Of a DNA stretch of 64,000 nucleotides, positions 55,120 to 64,000 are shown in pieces. Made by a program: the position numbers and the translations under genes. Numbering within the stretch: position 1 is the first letter of the stretch; each line of letters starts with the position of its first letter. This stretch comes from Actinostola sp. cb2023 (Eukaryota; Cnidaria; Anthozoa; Actiniaria; Actinostolidae): contig JAUJYZ010001192.1 in assembly GCA_033675265.1 (NCBI GenBank), positions 1 to 64,000 of the forward strand. The letters are read 5' to 3'. The notes below the pieces were generated by a model. That model was not told where the DNA came from. It saw only the letters and a list, made by a program, of their open reading frames with translations, and did no database searches.

Positions 55120-58100
55120 ATGCTGACACTCGCATTAGGCTTGAATGCTTACAGTGTTCACAACCTTCAAATTCACAGAAATTACTGTTGCCTGGTGTTA
55201 CTCCTTCTAAGAGTAGGTGTTGTCAACTTACGTCAATACTTCAAAAGTCGGTGGAATGCCGTTAGTGGCTGTGTTCCTTGGACTGACTGTTTTCAGAATG
55301 GAAATGACATACTGTTAAAGTTCAAACCTCTAAAATATGAGATTGGCAAAGTCCAGTGTGGTGACACATCAAAGTGGGATCTATCTCTCTTTGTCAAAGC
55401 TCTGCGGTACTCCAAGCCTCCATTAGTATCCGGTACACGGTTCATTTCTGCCCTGGAATGCTTGATCAATACACGGAACGAGCTTTGTCATGCTCAAAGT
55501 TCAAAGATTGCAACTTCTGAGTTCATCAAGTTGTGGAGTGATGCATGTACTGCATTGGGGTTATTTGGTGCTTCATCGGAAGATTTCAAGAAGGTTGAGG
55601 AAGGTACGTATGCATGGTTAAAAATGACTGAAGCAATTATATTTGTACATGCCAGCTAAATGTACAAATATTGACTACTAATCCACAAGATTATGTTAGA
55701 ACCTCTTTGTAAAATGTACCTTACATTGCAAGGGTGCATGTGAAACCCCCCCCCCCCCCCCCCCCCGGGGGGGGGGGGGGTAACTCCCATATATATGCTA
55801 TATAGGTATGTGCCCCCAAATAGGGTATGGTTTTTGAACCTCCAGATCCTTAAATGGGGTACCATATTTTGCTTTTTCACCATAAAATAAAATATTCAAT
55901 CTTTAATTTGGGTACACTTTTTTTATATTGACTAAACAATCCGCTTAGCGTAACAGCCAGCGTATGCACTTCTGATGTTAGCGATTTCCAAAGGAATATT
56001 ATTAACTTTTTCCTTAACATATCAAACTTATGTCCTGCATCATTGAACATTTGCTCCTGTTGGGATCCAGTATCACGCGGACAACGTTTTTTGTTAATGC
56101 TTTGTTTACTAATGCACGTTTGAGGCCCGATTGATCCAGCAATTTGTTCACTATGACCGCTAAATAAAGCAGATTCGTACGTAACTGGTTTATCATTTCT
56201 GAATTCATATTTTTCCTTTGACAATGTGTAAATCAGGTAGCTAAAATATAAGAGAGGATGGAAAAGCTGCATATGTTTCCTCAACGGGAAAATATATCAC
56301 AAATTCGAACTAACTTATTGATCTCGTGCGTGTAAATATTGGAAATTGCCTTCAAAAAACGTCCTTTCCGAGCCATAGTTTAATTGCGAATTCGCCGGCC
56401 TATGTAGCTTCTACATACAGACCGAGATACAGAGCACCAATATGATGTTCACAATTACCAAACAAAGAGTTTTAGATTTCATTTTGCCACCGCTTAATGA
56501 AGTTTAATATACATGTATTTTATATCAAAATGCGCGTACAATTACAGAGCATTAGAATCCGGCAGTAGGTTTTTGATTGACACAATTCCCAAAGAATTCA
56601 GAGGGATTTTGTGTGCAGCGTATGTCACGCTCTCCTATATCTCTTCAGAGATTTCAGTTCGATTGAATTTGAAGAAACGGAAAATGCCACCTTCAAACCT
56701 CTTTATTTGTGCTTGAATTGCCAGCTTATTCATTCCTTACATATTCGTCTTTTATATTCCGTTGGTAGGTTTTTGATTTGTATTTTAACAATGCAGTAAA
56801 AAGCAAAAATGTATCAAAATCATGCTGTTTTTCGCCTAAACAAGACTCGCCTCATCTGCATATGTGAAACAATGACCTTTTGTATAACATAAGTTTGATA
56901 AGTTGGGTCTATATTTCAGTGACAAATCCTTGGAAAGGGTATGAATTTTCCAATTCTTCATCCTTAAATAGGGTCAGGGTTTCGACATCCCGGGGGCACA
57001 CCCCTATCCTAAATTTCCGGGAGTGCCTCCCCCCCCCCCCCCTCCCCTCCCCCCCTCGGGGTGAAACCTAACTGGAGTTATTAACACACTGTCAGGAGCC
57101 CATTAGTATAGGAGCGTCCATCTCCCATAGGGTATGTGTCACAGCGTATTAGATGATAAATCTATTTTTAGATCAGTTGTTCGCGCGAAAAAAACACACC
57201 TCGCCCAATCAGAGCAGGGATAATTTAGCCAATCACAACTCTCTAAATCAGTCGTACAAGACAGGCAGACAAGACAGAGAAGCGAGCTTTTCATTCAAAC
57301 CTTTCGAGTTCAAATTTGAGCGAAGAGAGCGATTATACAAGTAAAGAACACAGTAGTCCACCTCAAAGTAAGCCTGATGAATCGGTAAAGCGAGTAGCTT
57401 CTGCATGGTTCAAGGAAAGGGAATACACAACTGTCACAAGCTACTCCAGCGCCGAAGACGGCAAATCTCTTAGCTCGGCTTTTCGAGAGAATCTGAGGCG
57501 TAAACGTTCACGAAAACATACAGAATTTGACCTACAGAGCTCTGATTCAGTCGGAAATGACTAACTGAGCTGAAATCTCCTTTGAAGCCTCTTCTTTCAT
57601 CGATCTTATTTGATGGTGCATGTGAATTATGTCAGGTAAACGAGTTCGTGTATCACAGTCACACACTCTAAGACTCCAATAATTTCGTATACGATTTCCT
57701 GGTTGAAATATTTTCCCCTCGATAATCTCTCGGTTATACATACATACAATTACATACAAACTTTATTTTACGTGGGTTTACAAATTCAGTCAGCTGAAAG
57801 CTCGCTTCTCTCTCTTGTCTTGTGCGACTGATTTAGTGAGTTGTGATTGGCTAAATTATCCCTGCTCTGATTGGTCGAGGTGTTTTTTTTTCGCGCGAAC
57901 TACTGATCTAGAAATAGATTTATCATATAATACGCTGTGACACATACCCTATATTAGATGGACGCTCCTACTAATGGGCTCCTGACACTGTATATATAAG
58001 AGTTAGGGGAAAAACGCTGCCTTCATGTGATGTTTATAAGGCTGCAAAAATGAGGACTTATAATTGAGGAGATTTCAATTTCTGAGCAATACTGATTTGT

Positions 58101-60298
58101 TCCAAATTACCGGAGGCCTTAATTTGAATGACTCCAAACACTCAATAATAATTCATGAGGATATTTTGTGAAACATAATCAGACCTTTATTAATAATGGT
58201 TATGACGTATTAGAACTGAATTAGCATTTAAAAAAACTAACTATCAGTGCGCGCCAGCGATATTTCAGCGGTCTGGTGGTTATCTGTAGGCAGTTTTCTG
58301 CAAAAACGAGCCGGCGTAGGTCAGCGGATTGGTTGTTATCTGTAGGTTACTACAGTGCTGTCATTTTCATTCATTTGTTGTTGTTGTTGGATTGCTTATA
58401 TCTTTGTATTATGAGTCAATCCACATAGACAATGTATAATAAAACAATTATTGAATTCGGTTTTGATGATATCCGAATTATCAATATCTCGGCAAATGTT
58501 ATTGGACTCAGCCTACGGGTTCGGCCAATAACACTTACCTCTACATTGATAATTCCGAATATCATCAAAACCTCATCCAATAATTGATTAATATATTTGC
58601 CGGCATGTGCAAACCTTTTTTGATGGGTTTCCTGTGGTAGAGCGGCGCGCGCAATGCATATTTTATTATGCTCCCTGTGCGCGTCCCACAGAAATGATGC
58701 ATTTTTCCCGCTCTACCACAGGAAACCCATCAAAAAGAGATGCGCACTTGCAAATATATTTTTATTTATTCCTCAGAAGCAATGGTTGGGCTGCCTGTGC
58801 AATAATTATTGGTTGTACGTGATCATGCATTCTCAGTGTCTTAGTAGTTATAGTTAGAGTCGTTTTCGTATGAGTGGGAATCCTATGACACATAGTTACC
58901 GTCACAGTCTGAGTCAACCGTACAGTGCATCTAAGTTGTTATTATTACAGTATGGAATCAAAGACATTCTATTCAACCAATCACAGCATGCCAAATCATT
59001 GCTCAACCAATCACAGCATGCCAAATCATTGCTCAACCAATCACAGCATGCCAAATCATTGCTCAACCAATCACAGCATGCCAAATCATTGCTCAACCAA
59101 TCAGAATGCGTGGACATCGCCCGGTCACCGCATGGCATGAACCGTACCGTAACTGCTTCCTACTCTTACGAAAACGACTCTATTCAGCATGAACCCAAAT
59201 AAATGAAGTAGTGTGTGTGGTTTATGGCATACTGAACGTTTACTTTTAATAATATTTTATAAAGATGTGAAACAGCCATGGAATGACTTGTTATCTCTGA
59301 TTAAACAATGTGCATTGCAAGATGAAGACATTCTACTTGGTTTAGATGAGAGTGAGTACAATATTGATGGTGAAGTGCATAACCTTGACTAATTATTAGT
59401 ATTCTTACTATATTATTATAATAAGGTATATTATTACACTGTTCTTGTGTTCAGCAACACATTGATGAAGATACTGTCGGGAAGTGTAATGTATCACACA
59501 GATCACATTGGAATTGATAGCATAATGCATTGATTGTCGGTTCACAATCTGTTGTTTGTTATCCTTGGGAGAGAAGACTTATTGGACCTTTTAATTGCTG
59601 TGTAAAACAGGCTTGACAGGAATTCCATTTTTTGTGCCTATAAGTATCACATCAGTCCTGTTTCTTTCTGTTTTCGTTAAGATACAGAACATTACCCAAG
59701 GTCATATATTGACAGTGTGTTTAAGGTGACTTGCCTACTATGGAACAAAAGTCATTACAAAAGTTTATGAAAATTGATTTTCTTACATAAGAGTTAATGC
59801 TAATGCCAAATATGAAAAGAAAAAAAATGGGTGTCCCGCGTGTCGTCGCGCGTGTCGTCCCGCGCGTCGTCCCGCGCGTCGTCCCGTGTGTCGTCCCGCG
59901 TGTCGTCCCGCGTGTCGTCCCGCGTGTCGTCCCGCGTGTCGTCCCGCGTGTCGTCCCGCGTTAGTTTTCGAGTAAATAGAACAAAATAATTCTTTACGCG
60001 AAAACTAATCAAGCGATAGAAACAATTTTCTCAGAAAAGATAACTTGTACATTACTTTGCAAAAAGACATCAAAATGTTGAAGGAATTCATAATAATCAG
60101 ACAAATTCAGTGTTAATTTTGGGCCCTTCATGTGAGTTGAGTTTGTTGGTTCTCTTCCTTGCTTTGAGGGTTTTTCTCTGGGCATTTCCGTAAGGATTTC
60201 AGCCGAGTTTTCCTCCCTCCACAAAAGCCAACCATAAATTCTAATTCGACCTGGAACAAGCTTCTGCTGAACTGGACCATCCTGTATAAATATGGGAC

Positions 60299-60377
<79 letters not shown>

Positions 60378-63300
60378 TATAACCATCCGAATTCATGTCA
60401 AAAATGAACACCAAAAATACATGCAAAACATGTGTTCCGTGTGATGACGTCATTATGTTTTTCCGGATTGAAAAACATTATATATGGGGTCCCATGATAA
60501 AAATAGACAGTTTGTCATGAAGTAACTCGGCAGTATTTGTGCATGCGCATTGTACTGTAGAGTGAATATATTTATCTTATGATTACCAGTCAACAGCAGG
60601 CTTGATTGTTTGGAACAAGGGCAAGCAGAAATAAAGCAAGGTCAGCAACAATCACAACAAAGGCAAGAGGAGTTACTGCAGGGACAGTCAGGTCTACAGC
60701 AAGGTCAGCAACAGTCACAACAAAGGCAAGAGGAGTTACTACAGGGACAGTCAGGTCTACAGCAAGGTCAGCAACAGTCACAACAAAGGCAAGAGGAGTT
60801 ACTACAGGGACAGTCAGCAAGAGGAGTACTAAAGGGAGGAGTTAGTACAGGGACAGTCAGGTCTACAGCAAGGTCAGCAACAGTCACAACAGGAGTTACG
60901 GAAGGGTCAGAAGAAGATACAGAAAACACTACTATCAATGTCACAAGAACGTTTATCCAAGTTGTCAGCTGAAGGTCAGTTGTGTTTCTAATGCCAATGT
61001 GTCTTTGCCCAGATAGCTTTGCCATAGCTTAAACACGCCTTAATGAATTGTACACTGATCATTATTTTCGCTTTCAGATGTAAAATTGCGCTCTAAAATC
61101 TTGAAATCGTCAATAAAAAGCCAAACAGAATTTCAACCTAAATTACAGGCCAGTCATTCTGTGTCAAGTGCAAGGACAGATGACATCTTCACCAACCTTA
61201 TGATTCAACGTGGACGGAAGCCCTTGTCGAAAGGTGGAGGTGCAGTCAGCAGATCGAAGGATTTAGCTGAATACAGCAGATTGAGTGGTTCTGTCACGGT
61301 AATCCAAAGATGCCAAGACATATTCATTGAACCAGAGAAAGGCAAACCTAAGCCCAAGTCCATTTTAGTAACTGGGAAGCCTGGCATTGGAAAATCTCTA
61401 TTTTGTGTCAAAAGCTTGTGAGAGATTGGGCTGACGATGTTTTATTTCAAGATAAACCAAGCTCTAAACCAGTGGGTTTTGATTTTGTGTACTTGCTGAC
61501 ATTTCGTCAACTTAATCTATTTGGAGATCAAGAATTAAATTTGCGTGAAGCTTTAAATTGCTGTTCTCTGGTGGATGAGCATTCAAACGTTGATGAATCT
61601 TTGTTTGAGTATATCATTGAACATCCAGAAAAAGTCCTATTTATCCTTGATGGGTACGATGAATATTCATGTAGAGCAAGCATCTCAGACAGTAATTTTG
61701 AGCAGAAGTTTGAAAACAACCCACGAATTCGTATGCCTGTGGCCGCTTTGATTTCCAAACTCGTTAGAAAGAAGGTATTTGGTGACGCTGTGGTTATGAT
61801 TACATCAAGACCATCTGAGGCCGACGAGCTGGGAGAAATGTACTTTGATGTAAAGGTGAAAATTGCTGGCTTTTCTGCCAAACAAGTTGGAGAGTTCATT
61901 GGAAAGTACTTCCGTTCAAAACCAGAGATGAAGAATGGTGCACTTGAACACATCATGAATAACGCAAATCTCTTAAGCATAGCACACATTCCCATGCTTT
62001 GTTATCTGATGTGTTGGTGCTTGGAATGGCATATAACAGAAGGGGATCTTCCCGTTACAATAACAGATCTTTATTCAGAAGTTGTGAAACTTTGTCAAAT
62101 GAAACTTAACACCAAATCCGAATACAGAGCAACAGCAATCCCAGAACAGCCCAAGGTTCAACCTGCGATTGAAAATACTATGGTCAAGCTATCAAAGTTG
62201 GCTGCTAAAACAATGATGGAAAATATGCTCATTTTTGGAGAAGACGACTTCGAGAAATTCGATGTTGCCTCTCACGAAATTGAAAACCTAAAAGCTAGCG
62301 GTCTGATCACCTGTGGTCCTGGCTTTAGAAAGACTGCCTCCAAGATAACGCGATATTTTTGTTTTTCACATTTGACACTTCATGAATATTTTGCTGCTGT
62401 TGACTTTGTCAAAAACAATGGAATCCCACCACTAAAGGTAAGCGAAATGGTGTTTCAGTTTATTGCTGGACTTTCAGCAAGAAGAAGTGGTCATCAGGGC
62501 GAAGAACTCATGGAACAGTTGCTGGAACGCATCCTTGAAGATCGAGGTTTTCTTCTTCTTATGCATTGTCTTTATGAATATAAGGACAAACAATTTGGAG
62601 TTAGGATGATCAAAAAATACCCTCATTGCTTTGGTGAATCGAATACGATCTGTGAATATATGATGTTGGAAGGTGATGTAGATTGTGTAGCCATATCATT
62701 TTCCCTGGATCTGATGAGTGAAATTATGAAGGATTACAAAGAACAAGAACACGAAGTATCGTCTTCACAGCCATCGATGATCAATTGTTTGGATTGCTCT
62801 CATATCCCGACGTTAGCAGGAGCCAAACGAATCTGTGCATCATTGCAAAACGAATACTGTCCCATCAAGGAATTGAGACGTTATTATGTTATAGATGAGT
62901 TTATTGATTCCTGTCTACTTAAAGCTTTACCATCAACAAAGATAAGCAACCTATTGTATGGCAGTAGCGATGAAGGAGTAAAACGTCTTAGTAAAATATT
63001 ACCATCAACCAACATAACCACACTATACCTGTATGGCAATAGTATTTCCGATAAAGGAGTAAAACGTCTTAGTAAAGTATTACCATCAACCAACATAGAC
63101 ACACTACACCTGCATGGCAGTAGTACCATTACCAATGAAGGAGTAAAGCGTCTTAGTGAAGTATTACCATCAACCAACATAACCACACTACACCTGTATG
63201 GCATTAGAATTACTGATGAAGGATTACAGCATCTTAGTAAAGTATTACCATCAACAAACATAACCAACCTATGCCTTCAAGACACTAGTATTACCGATGA

Positions 63301-63646
63301 AGGACTACAGCTGCATCTTAGTAAAGCATTACCATCAACAAACATAACCACACTACAACTGCAAGGCAGTAGTATTACCGATGAAGGATTACAGCATCTT
63401 AGTAAAGTATCACCATCAACCAACATAACGAACCTATGCCTGTATAGCAGTGGTGGTATTACTAATGAAGGATTCCTACATCTCAGTGAATCAACTGAAA
63501 GACATTGTATTACTCCGATTACCTATGCTGATATGAAGAGAGGTAATGGCAATGCGTTGATTCGCGGGAAGGAAGCCCAGCTGAGAGAAGAAAGAGAGAG
63601 TTCTGATTCGATTGGTTCATGTAAATGTAAATGTATATGTTTGTAA
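55120..63646 (+). CDS. NLR-type receptor: HEPN (DZIP3-like)-NACHT-LRR, with apparent frameshifts
   Basis: A four-exon gene supported by matching splice phases: exon ~55212-55603 (phase 1), 59265-59351 (phase 1), 60590-60974 (phase 1), 61078-63646. Exon 1 is a HEPN domain of the DZIP3-like group, with the R-x4-H motif in NTRNELCHA. Exon 3 is a Gln-rich predicted coiled-coil linker of repeated QGQQQSQQRQEELL. Exon 4 has NACHT Walker A (LVTGKPGIGKS, ~61370-61400), Walker B (VLFILDGYDEYS, ~61635) and, from ~62920, about eight 28-residue LRRs ending near 63490. Two breaks are seen: an out-of-frame slip in the linker (~60815-60850), and one A too few at ~61412, which gives TGA after the P-loop while the +1 frame continues to 63646. 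NLRs of this kind are thought to be cytosolic innate sensors. A recent pseudogene or an assembly error are both possible. Confidence 0.85.
55746..55780. repeat. C21-G14 palindromic homopolymer pair
   Basis: 21 C followed directly by 14 G in the first NLR intron. It is near a repeat family whose motifs (GGGTAACTCCC, AAATAGGG, ACATCCCGGGGGCA) recur at ~56930-57060 next to another C-rich run. It can form a GC hairpin. Confidence 0.85.
57084..57993. mobile_element. 0.9 kb element with ~200 bp terminal inverted repeats
   Basis: Left arm ~57088-57296 (CACTGTCAGGAGCCCATTAG, GGAGCGTCCATCTCCCATAG, CCAATCAGAGCAGGGATAAT, AGAGAAGCGAGCTTTT). The right arm ~57785-57985 is its complement, ending GGGCTCCTGACACTG. 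The ~490-bp interior has an 80-codon ORF (57316-57564). Unusually long TIRs for a MITE; it sits in the large NLR intron. Confidence 0.88.
57316..57564 (+). CDS. Small ORF inside the long-TIR element, unknown function
   Basis: 82 codons, Ser/Glu/Lys-rich (SEESDYTSKEHSSPPQSKPD, then SAWFKEREYTTVTSYSSAED, RENLRRKRSRKHTEFDL). No known motif. The composition is that of a disordered, possibly nuclear, protein. It is open upstream into the TIR. It could be a captured host fragment or chance. Confidence 0.3.
   Translation: MSEESDYTSKEHSSPPQSKPDESVKRVASAWFKEREYTTVTSYSSAEDGKSLSSAFRENLRRKRSRKHTEFDLQSSDSVGND
58445..58586. mobile_element. Fold-back element (CAATTATTGAATTCGGTTTT)
   Basis: Inverted arms CAATTATTGAATTCGGTTTTGATGAT-type and complement, about 55 bp, with the centre GGACTCAGCCTACGGGTTCG. 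Confidence 0.8.
58616..58737. mobile_element. Fold-back element (TTTTTGATGGGTTTCCTGTG)
   Basis: Arms TTTTTGATGGGTTTCCTGTG + GTAGAGCGG and their complement, with imperfect inner pairing (GCGCGC...GCGCGT). It lies 30 bp from the previous hairpin. Confidence 0.85.
58857..59181. mobile_element. MITE, GAGTCGTTTTCGTATGAGTG family, copy 4, with internal 30-bp repeat
   Basis: Best-preserved ends of the family: left GAGTCGTTTTCGTATGAGTG, right CTCTTACGAAAACGACTC. The interior holds ~4.6 copies of a 30-bp unit CAACCAATCACAGCATGCCA + AATCATTGCT (58975-59105), absent from the other copies. It ends 80 bp before NLR exon 2. Confidence 0.88.
59828..59960. repeat. 12-bp minisatellite CGTGTCGTCCCG, ~11 copies
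   Basis: GC-rich tandem array in the NLR intron between exons 2 and 3; strongly different in composition from its surroundings. The minus-strand DDTR repeat ORF is an artefact. Confidence 0.93.
60303..60377. repeat. (GATT)n tetranucleotide microsatellite
   Basis: About 18 copies of TGAT/GATT, upstream of NLR exon 3. The SINQ-repeat ORF on the minus strand comes from it. Confidence 0.95.
60650..60900 (+). repeat. In-exon ~66-bp tandem repeat encoding a Gln-rich linker
   Basis: Three near-identical copies of CAGCAAGGTCAGCAACAGTC + ACAACAAAGGCAAGAGGAGT + TACTACAGGGACAGTCAGGT, then a scrambled partial copy that shifts the frame. The repeat lies inside NLR exon 3, so copy number changes the linker length between HEPN and NACHT. 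Confidence 0.85.
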
Positions 63647-63698
63647 TATATTTTATACGTTTATAATCATTACAAACTGGCGATGGAGCAACCATTGT

Positions 63699-63883
63699 CA
63701 CACCTGTTTTCATAAACGTCCTTTTACAAAATACAAAATAATAAATAGAAAACATGAATTAATTAGAGAAACAATGAGCCACAGTTCCGCGTGATTGAAT
63801 TTCTTTTGTTTCTCTAATTCATTCCTTTCTACTATTTACTATTTTGTATTTTGTCAAGGACAACGTTTTTGAAAACAGGTGCA
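63699..63883. mobile_element. Fold-back MITE (CACCTGTTTTCA...), copy 3
   Basis: Ends ACACCTGTTTTCATAAACG and CGTTTTTGAAAACAGGTGC, inner ACAAAATACAAAATAATAAA and complement, centre CACAGTTCCGCGTGATTGAA. Same family as 28006 and 28709. It lies ~50 bp downstream of the NLR stop. Confidence 0.88.
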
Positions 63884-64000
63884 TGTATCTATAAGTACGT
63901 TTAAAATCGTTTCTTGATTCAATTCCTTTTTAAATGTAAACCGAGTCTACTGACGCTCGACTGCTACGAAATTACATGGTTGTCACTTTAAAACCTTAAC

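Noticed and set aside
55877..56284. 135-codon minus-strand ORF in the first NLR intron
   Set aside because: No recognisable domain and no splice or start support; kept only as unexplained intronic sequence.
60606..60845. Thr/Ser/Arg-rich frame over the Gln repeat
   Set aside because: Alternative frame of the receptor linker; the Gln/Glu frame joins neighbouring exons in phase.

Overview
The window is animal nuclear DNA, most likely from a cnidarian and probably an anthozoan (inference). Host genes have many short exons with GT-AG introns, base composition is AT-rich, and mobile elements and simple repeats dominate. The gene set (group IV cytosolic phospholipase A2, a GM2-activator-like ML protein, an SLC18B1-like transporter and a HEPN-NACHT-LRR receptor) fits such a genome. 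No sequence search was run, so the taxon is a judgement from gene content.

Layout. 1-8655: head-to-tail array of about 3.6 copies of a 2.375 kb Penelope-like retroelement (RT plus GIY-YIG endonuclease). Each spacer between ORFs carries what reads as a complete type I hammerhead ribozyme. 8750-20188 (+): a cPLA2 gene, 15 visible exons, introns filled with satellites. These include a 42-bp minisatellite (~61 copies) that begins at an exon-intron junction and repeats the splice-donor sequence. 20189-23123: intergenic, with fold-back elements. 23124-31666 (-): last two exons of a GM2-activator-like gene, separated by a 6.8 kb PIF/Harbinger transposon (24237-31053) with intact-looking transposase and Myb/SANT-like genes. 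Smaller elements are nested inside it. 32077-33467 (+): first two exons of an SLC18B1-like MFS transporter, followed at once by a 7 kb array of 37-bp repeats (33487-40495).

40500-44360: repeat relics, a Crypton-type recombinase fragment and an 81-bp tandem repeat. 44370-52875 (-): a decayed BEL/Pao LTR retrotransposon interrupted by a 5'-truncated LINE (50224-51826) and a 3.1 kb element with ~0.62 kb terminal direct repeats (47031-50118). 55120-63646 (+): an NLR-type gene with an N-terminal HEPN domain, a glutamine-rich linker, NACHT and C-terminal LRRs. One base appears to be missing just after the Walker A motif.

How the parts relate. Three host loci (cPLA2, GM2A-like, SLC18B1-like) are stretched by satellites or transposons in introns; the NLR intron also hosts several MITEs. 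Many frame breaks fall in homopolymers or short tandem repeats, so assembly error and real decay cannot be separated from sequence alone. The points most worth checking are the ribozyme-bearing Penelope array, the splice-donor minisatellite, the Harbinger insertion and the receptor gene.
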